This document shows positions 34,721 to 44,908 of a stretch of 64,000 nt of DNA, in pieces. A program made the position numbers and the translations under genes. Below the pieces are notes generated by a model. It made no database searches. It was not told the DNA's origin and saw nothing but the letters and a program-made list of their open reading frames with translations. The DNA comes from Saururus chinensis (Eukaryota; Streptophyta; Magnoliopsida; Piperales; Saururaceae). The stretch is from NCBI GenBank assembly GCA_035235625.1, contig CP141146.1, positions 28,390,501 to 28,454,500 on the forward strand, in the 5' to 3' direction. Positions within the stretch are counted from its first letter, which is position 1. Each line of letters begins with the position of its first letter.

Positions 34721-35440
34721 GACTCCAAAACAAATTTGATTATATTCTTTTCTTGTTGGGGCTATATGCAGCTACAGACACTTTGCAGCTGGTTCCTTAA
34801 ATCAAAACTTATAGTCATTTAGCTGTTTGAAGCTTTTCCTCTTGGGTTATTGTATTTTCAGCATTGAGATAAACATGTAATTAGAAGACTGGTTGCAAAA
34901 CCAATGCCTCTGTTTACTTTTGTTGAGTTGGCACAAACTTTGGACCCCTTTACCTTTTTCTAATTTACTTCTTGACAAACTTTTTTGTTTTGAATTGTGG
35001 AGAGGAATCACATGATGCTACTCTTGAGAAAGCCAACTGAACTGAAACATTTGGCATTCAAATTCATTCAGTTTGTATTCGCTTCTTATAAGTTGTTTAT
35101 CTTCCTCCCAAGAAAGAAGTTTGAGTACCTTCTGGCTTGGGGCAATGAATAATGATGCGGACATGAATGTGGGCTGAGGTGACATAACGGAGCTTATTAG
35201 TTCTTCAATTTCAATTAGATTTATATTTACAATTTGCTTTACCTTATTTAAAAATTAAGGATTTTATGTGATTTAGGACTTTAGGTTAGATTTGATTCCT
35301 AAGTTAGGAGGAGTCTTATTTCCAATCAGAGAGTTTTGTGAAGCCTATAAAAGGGGCCTAAGTATTCAATGGATTGAGATTTTCCTAGGAATAGCATATG
35401 AATTTAGATTTTCCTCTTGAGTTCTTCTGCTGATTGAAGG

Positions 35441-36833
35441 CATCCCTGTTCAATGCCAATGCCGAACAACCATGGTGCTGAAGCCATGGCTCTCTGTTGC
35501 TGATTCCAGAAAATTTCCCTACCCTCTACTGCTCTATTTTCCCTCCATTTCCCTCCAAATTAAATGCTTTCTACCCTGCAGGACTTTGTCCTACATGAGG
35601 CAAATGAGGGTTGTAGTAGATGGAAGTAGCTATTAAATAGCAAGAAACAAGCAATATTGTGTGGCAGAAGTCTTCTAAATCCAATTGTTATATTTAGACA
35701 TTGAGTTTTAATTAAATACGCACTATCTATATTATAAGACCTAGTTTAAGATTCTTGATCAGTTAGCCACAATGTTTAAGATTTAATACATGTTAGTGAC
35801 CTTATTTGGTGACTTGAGCTTGATATAATGGAAAATAGAACCCCTTTTTCCCTCTCATCTGTCTTATTCATACCACAGTCAGTTGAGTACTTAAGAGACC
35901 ATTATTTCCATTTTCATCCCTGTTCAATGCCGATGCCAAACAACCATGGTGCTGAAGCCATGGTTCTCTGGTGCTGATTCCAGAAATTTTCTCTACCCTT
36001 TCCCCCTCCCTACCCTTTACCCCTCTTCTTTCCCTCCAAATTATGTACTTCCTACCCTGCAGGACTTTGTCCTACATAAGGCAAATGAGGGTAGTAGATG
36101 GAAGTAGCTATTAAATAGCAAGAAACATGCAATTGTTATATTTAGACATTGAGTTTTAATAAAATACGCACTATCTATATTATAAGACCTAGTTTAAGAT
36201 GTAATACGTGCTAGTGACCTTATTTGGTGACTTGAACTTGATATAATGGAAAATAGAACCCCCTTTTCCCTCTCATCTGTCTTATTCATACCAGAGTCAG
36301 TTGAGTACTTAAGAGACCATTATTTCCATTTTCATCCCTGTTCAGTGCTGATTCCAAACAACCACGGTGCTGAAGCCATGGTTCTCTGGTGCTGATTCCA
36401 GAAATTTTCCCTACCCCTACCCCTCTTCTTTCCCTCTTCCTCTACCCCTCTTTTTTCCCTCTATTTCCCTCCAAATTATATACTTCCTACCCTGCAGGAC
36501 TTTGTCCTATATAAGGCAAATGAGGGTTGTAGTAGATGGAAGTAGCTATTAAATAGCAAGAAACATGCAAGATTGTGTGGCAGAAGTCTTCTAAATCCAA
36601 TTGTTATATTTAGACATTGATATTTAATAAAATATGCACTATCTATATTATAAGAGCTAGTTTGAAATTCTTGATTAGTTAGCCACAATGTTTAAAATTT
36701 AATACGTGTTAGTGACCTTATTTGGTGACTTGAGCTTGATATAATGGAAAATAGAACCCCTTTTTCCCTCTTACCTGCCTTATTCATACCAGAGTCAGTT
36801 GAGTACTTAAGAGACCATTATTTCCATTTTCAT
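35441..36833 (+). repeat. Three tandem copies of a 420-500-bp unit
   Basis: Units start CATCCCTGTTCA at 35441, 35915 and 36333. Each contains CAACCATGGTGCTGAAGCCA, CTACCCTGCAGGACTTTGTC, a TAGCTATTAAATAGCAAGAA block, GGTGACTTGAGCTTGATATA and AAGAGACCATTATTTCCATT. The array ends near 36833. Copies are more similar to each other than those of the 440-bp set. A variable CT-rich tract (CCCTACCCCTCTTC) after the first 80 bp explains most length differences. Confidence 0.9.
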
Positions 36834-38864
36834 ATGTCAGCAGTTCATTTTTTCTTAACTGAACAATATATGAATATGCTATAAAGGTGTAGCAACCACT
36901 GAGTGATTTACTAGTTCAGGTAGGTCAATTTGTAAAAAAATGTAGAGGACATACCAAAATTTGATTAGTTTATGAGTCAAGATAGTGCAAGTCAAAAACG
37001 GAACTGCTGGTTTATTTGTCACATATTTGGTCTGTCTTAAATTTTGTTGCACTTGGAGGGAAACAGATTTATATTGAACCATGTGTTGATAAATTATTTA
37101 TTGTCCTAAAGAATCAGGATTTAAATAGGGGGTAGTTTGGTTGCTTTTGCAGTTTTGTTTCAGAAAGAAGTTCCAGTCAAATGTGGACATCAATTAGTGA
37201 ATCTTAAACAATCAGATGTGAAACCTTGATTTTTTTCTTTGGGACTTCCAGATTTTTTTTTCTCTTGAGTGAATAATTTCTAGGTCTAATGAAGCCTAGA
37301 TTGCGAGAAAAGTGCTTTATTTTTTCTTGTGCCTTTTAATGTCCATCTTTCTGTTACATGTTATATCCAGGCTTTGTCTTGTTGTTGCACTTATTGTGAT
37401 AGGATTTAAAGTTTTCTTCTCTTGTCTATGAATTCAGTGGTTTGCTGGTGTATGATTATATCTAATGGCTCAAAACCTTATAAATCTTTATGATTATCCA
37501 ACTGTGTTGAGTAAGCTAGTTAGTAGTTATAGAGATGTTTTGTTTTTTATGATCATATTGGAAACTCTTACTTGTAGCTAAATATCCTCCTTTGGATTCC
37601 AATATTGCAATTTGTTGTCTCCAATTTGTGGATAAACCTATTGTAAACACTGGATTGTTTGATGTTCTCTGGTTGGTAGGTCAATTAATCTTCTTCGTGT
37701 ATGTTTATTTTTTTGCAGGCAAATTATTCCTATGTTGTATGTGGGCTCTCTTCTTGTGCTTTCTTTATGCACAAAAAAATCATGCTCTCCCTTTTTACAA
37801 TAAGCTATGTGGGACGATAATGTGAATTTATGACTATTTATGTATGTTGACAATTTGTAAACTTACCTCTTTTTAAAAGAGATGACAGAACAATTAGATA
37901 TTTTTGCCAAGAGCATCATATTGTGAAATTATGAATTTGGATTTTGAGAATCAACAATAGTTTCCTATAATCATTTGAATAGTCGCAAAGTGTCATTGTA
38001 AGCTGAGATCTTAAAAGTTTTAATTTTTACAAACGGAGCCACCCCACTTTAATGGGCTGATATTTGTTTTCTCAAACGTCTAGGAATTTTATAACTGCAT
38101 CCCTGTATTATATTTACATCAATTGCTTATCCATTTGGCAATGAAGTTGACATTTAAACAAGAGAAGATAAGCATCTGGTGTATTGTTTCCCTGGTATTT
38201 TCTGTGCTGTTCCATCGTTGTGCACCGTCTCCATGAACATGACATTTGAAAGGGGAAAGGAAACTCTGAACAAATGGGATAATTCGAGCTTACCATGCAC
38301 TTAGTGTATAACTAAATTTACTACTTGAGACAGAACCTTTGCTTCCTCATTTCAAGTTTTCAGTGGACAAATCTCATTTTTTTATGATTTGACAGTAAGG
38401 TTCTGTTTATGTTGTTATATTAGATTGAATTGATTGCGTGCGAATATTATGTAGATAAGTGTTCTTCCCTTGAATACACGTTTTATGAGTGCGAGAGATT
38501 AGTGGTTCTTTCATCGTAACTGTGGCACATTGGCATGTAAGAAAAGGATCCAATGGACAGGTTGGAATAATTATTGATTGTAATAATGAGTAAGTCAAAG
38601 TTGTAGCTTACTGAATATTACATTATGCTGGGAAGTACATTAGTCATGGAGGAGCCTCGGTGCTTGTATAGTAATTCTTGAATGATAAGAGTAACGTGCC
38701 AGTATCTCATAAATTAATCTGAATGTCAAAAGATGTGAATTCATGTTGTATTTCTAATGATGTTTAGATGGTACGTAACTTTAATTGCGTTGGGTTGATT
38801 TGTAGCGCTCATGTTATCTTTAACTATATTCGTTTCTAACAGCATGCCTACTTGTCTTCTGCAG

Positions 38865-39030
38865 GAAAACAACAGCAGCTGGAGTTATGTGATTTTTGTA
38901 TTTGGCCCGTGCCATGTGCTATTTTAAGCTGCAATACTTCGTGGAGCAAAACCTGATATCGTTGAACTTTCTCCATCCTGACTGTAATTAAGCCCATTGT
39001 CTAGAATAAATTGCATTTCTGGTTGCACGC
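38865..39030 (+). other. Candidate 3' terminal exon with AATAAA signal
   Basis: After the acceptor-like CTTCTGCAG the sequence GAAAACAACAGCAGCTGGAG has a base composition unlike the intron. AATAAA occurs at about 39006-39011 in GTCTAGAATAAATTGC. If spliced to the small gene this would be its 3'UTR end. This rests only on the splice-site and polyadenylation patterns. Confidence 0.4.
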
Positions 39031-39584
39031 TCTGATTTTATATTCCCATAAACTCAGGGATTTATGCTCGTAAGTTGAAGTTATTATGCTGCAACAACAT
39101 TGTGGCTATTTTCAAAATCTTCAAGAACCATGTCATGTAGACATATAAATGAAGTGCTGCATCCTTTAGGTGCACTATTTTTCCGAAAATAAGCCTACTG
39201 ATTAACATACACAAGGAAGAATGTAAGAATGCTTATTTTAATCTCATCTAACATCTCATGAACTATGATAACGAACAGGTGATTAAAATAGGGAGATGAC
39301 AAGTTGTTAGCCGTCTGGTACGCAAGTCCTAGCATGTTCTTTTCGGTCCTCACAGCCTCCTTATTGATTGCTTCAGGCCCATAATAAATATTTGGGGCAT
39401 TAACACACATAGGCAAAGAAAACTTATTAATTACAGAAACCTTCATTAATAAATTTACCTAACATAAAATGTCATTAATGGTAGTGGAATAAACAAACGA
39501 AAATACCTACCCTTGTAAATCCTCTTCGCTCTACTCGTCGATATCAAATTAGATCTCTCGAAATTTTTTCCTACTGTGGGCAAT

Positions 39585-39845
39585 TTTCTCCTCCCTCTTC
39601 CGGCGATTTTGTCCTCCGTCCTCCGGCTATTGTCTTCTTCGTCCTTCAGCGATTTAGTCCTCCGTCTTTCAGCGATTTCTTTCATTCTCTGATTATTATA
39701 TTATCCGTTCTTCGGTGATTTGCTCATCCGTCCATTGGCGATCCTCCGGCGACTCTCTCTTCAGTCCTAAGGTGATTCTTTCTTCAGTCCTTTGACAACT
39801 TTCTCTTCAGTATTCCAGCGAATTTCATCTTCAAACTATTATTGC
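39585..39845 (+). repeat. Imperfect 23-24-bp repeats of the type CCTCCGGCGATTTTGTCCTC
   Basis: About nine degenerate units: TTCCGGCGATTTTGTCCTCC, CTCCGGCTATTGTCTTCTTC, CTTCAGCGATTTAGTCCTCC, CTTTCAGCGATTTCTTTC, TTCTTCGGTGATTTGCTC and so on to TTCCAGCGAATTTCATC. They could be subterminal repeats of the MULE or a CT-rich leader of the plus-strand gene. Confidence 0.7.
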
Positions 39846-40139
39846 AAGTATGTTACATATATTTTTTTCAATTTTCTTCCATTTTAGGTTAATGTTCACT
39901 TTAAATTGATTTTTAAAATTTTCTATTCCTCTTCTGTCCACAGCTTTTTGGTCCAACTTTATCGAGATTCCTCTTAAAAGTTTTCTATCATGTCCTTTTA
40001 GGGCTTTCTAGTTTTCGACAATCTCTACTCGTTTCACATTTTTTTCCCGGGCTTCACTTCACTTATTTTCTTCCTACTATTTGTTATTGACCTGTTTTAT
40101 TTGCACTATTTTTTGGTAGATAGTGATTGTTGCTTAAGT

Positions 40140-40735
40140 TCTAATAGATTTCAAAGGGGTAGCATGATCATGCTGATCTCCATTTCAGTTAAAAAATGGG
40201 CAGCATGTTCATGCTGCCCTGAAATTTCTAATAGACTTCAAAGGGGCAGCATGATCATGCTGATCTCCATTTTCCAGTTAAAAAATGGGCAGCATATTCA
40301 TGCTGATTAATAATATTTGGTAAGCTTGTTAGAATAGTTACTTAAATTGTATTGTTTAAATTTTGAATTTGTATAGGAAGCTTTTGTCTCGTGCAGTCTT
40401 TGTTTTTCTTATTGACTATAGGAAAAGGTGCAGCAGGTTCATGTTGCCCTGAAATTTCTAATAGATTTCAAAGGGGCAACATGATCATGTTGATCTCTAT
40501 TTTCCAGTTAAAAAATGGGTAGCATGTTCATGCTGCCTTGAAATTTCTAATAGACTTCAAAGGGGCAGTTAAAAAATGGGCAGCATGTTCATGCTGCCTT
40601 GAAATTTCTAATAGACTTCAAAGGGGCAGCATGATCGTGTTGCCCTGAAATTTCTAATAGATTTCAAAGGGGCAGCATGATGATCATGCTCTCCATTTTA
40701 CTGTTGATTTAAAAAATGGGCAGCATGTTTATTTC
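40140..40735 (+). repeat. Array of palindromes AGCATG(A/T)TCATGCTG with a conserved linker
   Basis: About eleven palindromic words at roughly 40162, 40200, 40246, 40287, 40430, 40477, 40516, 40577, 40625, 40670 and 40720. They alternate GCAGCATGATCATGCTGATC and GCAGCATGTTCATGCTGCCC and are joined by two linkers, TGAAATTTCTAATAGACTTC (with AAAGGGG after it) and CCAGTTAAAAAATGG. The 5' boundary is about 40135. It lies about 100 bp before the first Ulp1-like exon, that is, in its promoter or leader. Confidence 0.9.
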
Positions 40736-41911
40736 TTTTCTACTGTTTTACTTATATATTTATATTAAATTGTGTATTTCATTACAGTCATGGTGTAGTT
40801 TAAAAGTAACCTACAAGCATTGTGCACAGTTTTAGAAAAAACTATTGGTTGCTTTGATAATGATAGAATAGAGATATTAAGAAGAACTCCGTTCTGGGGA
40901 ATCATTAGAGCTTTCTTACATAGAAAAATTACAAGTAGTGATTGTAAAAAATCTGATTAAAATTTGGAGAAAATAATACACATTTAAGCCTACAACAAGA
41001 AAATTTAAAATAGGAAGAAGATTGGTTGAATTCACAGAAAATGATGTGTGTATTATATTTGGAATTCCAATGGGAAGGAGAAAGCTTTTCCATATAGATA
41101 GTAAAGAAAAACCCAACACACCATTTGTACAAAGGGTTTTCCCAGAAGACATATATGGAAATGATTCTCTCATAGTAAAAATAGTATGTGATGTTCTTCG
41201 AGAAAATTTATTTAGATTAAGTCAACAAGAAAAGGAGGATTCAATTCGGCTTCTATGTTTGTATATATTAGTTACAATTTTTTTTCCTACAAGAGGAACT
41301 CAAGTTAATTAGTCATTGATCATTTATAATTAAACATTTTGCAAGTGTACAAGGTAATTGTACTAGGATGAGTATTTAAGGGTTGTCGAACCTTAGGGAC
41401 GAATGAATTATTACTAAATCTAAAAAGGAATTTGCTGATTGAAAACTAAAACAACTTAAACTTTAATTAAGTAAAGGAAAGTAATCAACTAGTTTAAAAG
41501 GTAGAGATTAATATAATGGAATTTACTTAAGAAATCAAATCCACTATAGAACCATAACAATTTCTTAACTTTTAATCTAAATCTAGTGTGAATATGAATA
41601 AGTATTCTCAGCTACAAGCTAAAATTACTTCAGATTGAATCATTAATTAACTTCCATGGCATGAACTATCTTCGACAATAGCACGAATCATCTACACTAA
41701 ATAGCTATAGGCATGACCCGTCTAATATTAGTATAACTCATCCAAGTCATTAATTATCTGAACATTAAAACTATTGTATGACCATCTCATCTAAATTACA
41801 GAAATTAGAATTGATGCAAATATCAAAACCACATCAATCTATCATCTACAAGACAATAAATCAACATAGATTTGAATAAACATGAAAAGCTCTTCCATTA
41901 AAAAGGAAATC

Positions 41912-42320
41912 CTAGCATGATGAGGACACCTCCTAAGAAGGTCCTTAAGTCTATCCCAACTCTCATGGAACTGTTCAGTGAGAAGTTGGGCAAAAGTGGT
42001 TATGACTTTTTTCTCATTTGGTTGGTCTTACCTATGGGGAAGTATTTTTTTAGGAACTCTTGTTGCATTTGAGCCCAAGTTATGATGGTGTCTGGCTCTA
42101 AAGAGTGAAGCCATTTCTTAGCCTTATCTTTCAATGTGAAAGAAAAAAGATGAAGTTTAACAGCTTCATCGGTTAAATTTGAGAGCTTAAAAGTTGTGCA
42201 TATTTTCAAGAAGTCATCTAGTTGCCTATACGAGTTTTCATTATTAAGTCCATAAAAAGATGGAAGTATTTGAATAACATTGGCCTTAATTTCATAATTT
42301 TGAACAGCGACCATTGGCAA
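41912..42320 (-). pseudogene. Gag of the Athila/Tat-type element, truncated
   Basis: 106 codons open from 42320: MPMVAVQNYEIKANVIQIL, PSFYGLNNENSYRQLDDFLK, LHLFSFTLKDKAKKWLHSLE and TWAQMQQEFLKKYFPIGKT, the Retrotrans_gag domain in its usual order. After a shift near 42005 it goes on as TTFAQLLTEQFHESWDRLKD and CPHHA, then hits the LTR junction at 41911. The remainder of gag-pol is absent. Confidence 0.9.
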
Positions 42321-42874
42321 CTTAATGCATGAAGGAGAGGTGTACTAATTGGGAGTGTAATACTCCTTTAGAGCTTTGAGTGGTGCAACTAGTAACTGAT
42401 GTTCAGCCATGATGAGAGTAGAGGTAGTATGGGTAGAGGAATTGGTGGGAGAGTTTGGGGTGTAGGGATGTAGGTTGAGGGCAACTCAGCTCTCCTAGAT
42501 GTTCGCTTAGGGTCAGGGTCAAATGGTACTAATCGGGGGAGTAAGGAGTGACGACCACGCATACACCACAAATATACCACACAATTTTAAGTGTAAAAAG
42601 GGAAAGAGGAAGCAAAAATAACTAAGAAAAAAAAGAATAAAAAGGGAAAAGGATCTTGCAAACCGAAGAGAAGTACTATGCTTGCCAATGTCCACTTGTG
42701 GCCACAAGTGTAGAGAGCACCTTCAACTCAACCTACAAGATCAAATTAAAAGAAGATGAGAAACTAAGAATTAAACTAAAAAAAATAAGTAAACTGAAAC
42801 TAAAGTATCTAGAATTATCCAAAAGCTAATTTAGTAACAAATCAACACCGTCCCTGGCAACGGAGCCAAAAACT

Positions 42875-44293
42875 TGATCGTTTATAATTAAACCTTTTGA
42901 AAGTGTACAAGGTAATTGTACTAGGATGACTATTTAAGGGTTGTCGAACCTCAGGAACAGATGAATTATTACTAAATCTAAAAAGGAATTTGCTGATTGA
43001 AAACTAAAACAACTTAAACTTTAATTAAGTAAAGGAAAGTAATCAACTAGTTTAAAAGGTAGAGATTAATATAATGAAATTTACTTAGGAAATCGAATCC
43101 ACTATAGAACTATAACAATTTCTTAACTTTTAACCTAAATCTAGTGTGAATATGAACAAGTATTCTCAGCTACAAGCTAGAATTACTTCAGAAAGAATCA
43201 TTAATTAACTTCCATGGCATGAACTATCTTCGACAATAGCACGAATCATCTACACTAAATAGCTATATGCATGACCCGTCTAATCTTAGTATAACTCATC
43301 TAAGTCATTAATTATCTGAACATTAAAACTATTGTATGACCATCTCATCTAAATCACAGAAATTAGAATTGATGCAAATATCAAAACCACATCAATATAT
43401 CATCTACAAGACAATAAATCAACATAGATTTGAATAAACATGAAAAGCTCTTCCATTAAAAAGGAAATCCTTATCATACAATTGTCATAATTCATAACTT
43501 AGATCTAAATTAAAAAGAAAAAAAACTGAAACTTATCTATAGCTTCATCAACTCCTAAGTAAAAGAAAAGTCTAGCTTTCCATTGTAGAAGAAAACACTT
43601 AAATCTCCATTAAAAACTTTGAGTTTTTCTCCATCTTCTTTTCAAAAAATCTACTTGCTCACCTTTAATTTCGAGTCAAATATGTTTTTTTATAGGCATA
43701 AGAACCGTAGAAAGAAGTTGTATATGAAAATGACTCAAAATTGGCTGAAATAAGGAAACTGCATGTTATCCCGTTCGAACGCCATGCACGCCCGTTCGAA
43801 CGGCTGTACTGCATTTTTCATCAAAATCACGTTATCCCGTTCAAACGTCCTGCATGCCCGATCGAACGATTACACTGTTTCTGCAATCTGGACAGTTTTT
43901 TTGGACAATCCATTTTCTGTTCATTAAGCTCTTTCTTTCATGTCCATATTAATTTCCAACATGTTTATAACTCCGAAAAGTTGTCCAAATCACTTTAAAA
44001 CATGTCAAGACTATTTTGAATTATTCTAAACATCGTCCAAGTACTTCGATAAGCGCTTTACGTACAAAGCATTAAAACATCACATTTTAGACATGTAAAA
44101 TATAATTAAAATTTCAACTTGACTCAAATACATATCTAAACTACTAATAACTACAAAATTATTAATAATTAAACTAAAATATTAATATCTATCTTAATCT
44201 AAATAAACTATAACTAACTCTAAATTAACCTAATATATACTAGCAAATAAGGTAAAAAGGCATATAAAATAGATATATATTTCATACTTATCA
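42875..44293 (-). mobile_element. 5' LTR of the Athila/Tat-type element, 1419 bp
   Basis: TGAT...ATCA termini, followed by the primer-site region. It is nearly the same in sequence as 41317-41911 over the shared part. Near 43772-43868 it carries two decamer pairs (CGTTCGAACG type) with a 21-bp step inside pairs and 66 bp between pairs. No CDS; the frame at 43741-43998 is incidental. Confidence 0.9.
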
Positions 44294-44829
44294 GTTATAT
44301 ATAAGAGTCATTGAAGATATAGAGGACATGGCTAATTACAAATGGCCAACAATTATTGCCAACAAATTGATTTGTTACATTGCAACAAATTTTGAAGCCA
44401 AGCAAAACATTGGAGGATGTCAAATAGCTTTAATGGTAAGAAAATTTGATTATTTGAAACATTTATTTATGCATTATTATTTGTTATGAGAAACTAACAA
44501 TGATAACATATTTTTGCAGTATTGGTTTTGTGAGCATACAATGCTCATTCAAGAAAAGGTTCAATCAGTCCCAGAAGATGAGGTGCAAGAAGATGATTGC
44601 GTACCTCAAATAGTTAACTGGAGACTTTCAAATATGAACAGAAAACTTGGAAGAATTGATCTTCAAAGCATAGAAGATCATGAGGTAAATAATATTGACA
44701 TGATATTGAATAAATTTTTTTAGATGATAATATTTATGGATTAAAGATATAACATATTATTTTTAAATGTAGGTGTTGAATGGTTGGTTACAAAGAACTG
44801 ACCTTAAAATTAAATTTTTTACTCAATAT

Positions 44830-44908
44830 GAGGAAGAAGAAGAAGAAGAAGAAGAAGAAGAAGAAGAAGAAGAAGAAGAAGAAGAAGAAGAAGAAGAAGA
44901 AGAAGAAA
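44830..44908 (+). repeat. GAA trinucleotide microsatellite coding for Glu
   Basis: About 25 uninterrupted GAA units inside the exon at 44773-45116. In another frame the same run reads as Lys. The Glu frame continues the flanking acidic repeats (DDSSSYSV, EEEEEER) and is taken as the real one. Confidence 0.95.

Larger units (their letters stand above)
32724..38864 (+). other. Long non-coding stretch after the small gene, possible 3'UTR intron
   Basis: About 6.1 kb, T-rich, without supported genes. It ends in a strong acceptor-like tract (CTTGTCTTCTGCAG at 38851-38864), so it may be one long intron. Two donors are possible: GAAAGGTTGGT near 32760 in the 3'UTR, or CAAGTAGTC at the annotated stop (32719-32727), which would replace the stop by about ten further codons. 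It contains three sets of tandem duplications, listed separately. Which donor is used, if any, cannot be decided from the sequence. Confidence 0.45.
41317..44293 (-). mobile_element. Athila/Tat-type gypsy element, internally deleted, inserted in the Ulp1-like exon
   Basis: Minus orientation: full 5' LTR 42875-44293 (TGATAAGTATGAAATAT to ..AACGATCA), primer-site region 42850-42874 (rc TTTTTGGCTCCGTTGCCAGG), leader, gag 42320-41912, then directly an LTR piece 41317-41911, the last 595 bp of the 3' LTR. All of pol and the first part of the 3' LTR are gone. Flanks GTCAT (41312-41316) and GTTAT (44294-44298) look like a 5-bp target duplication with one change. Confidence 0.85.
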
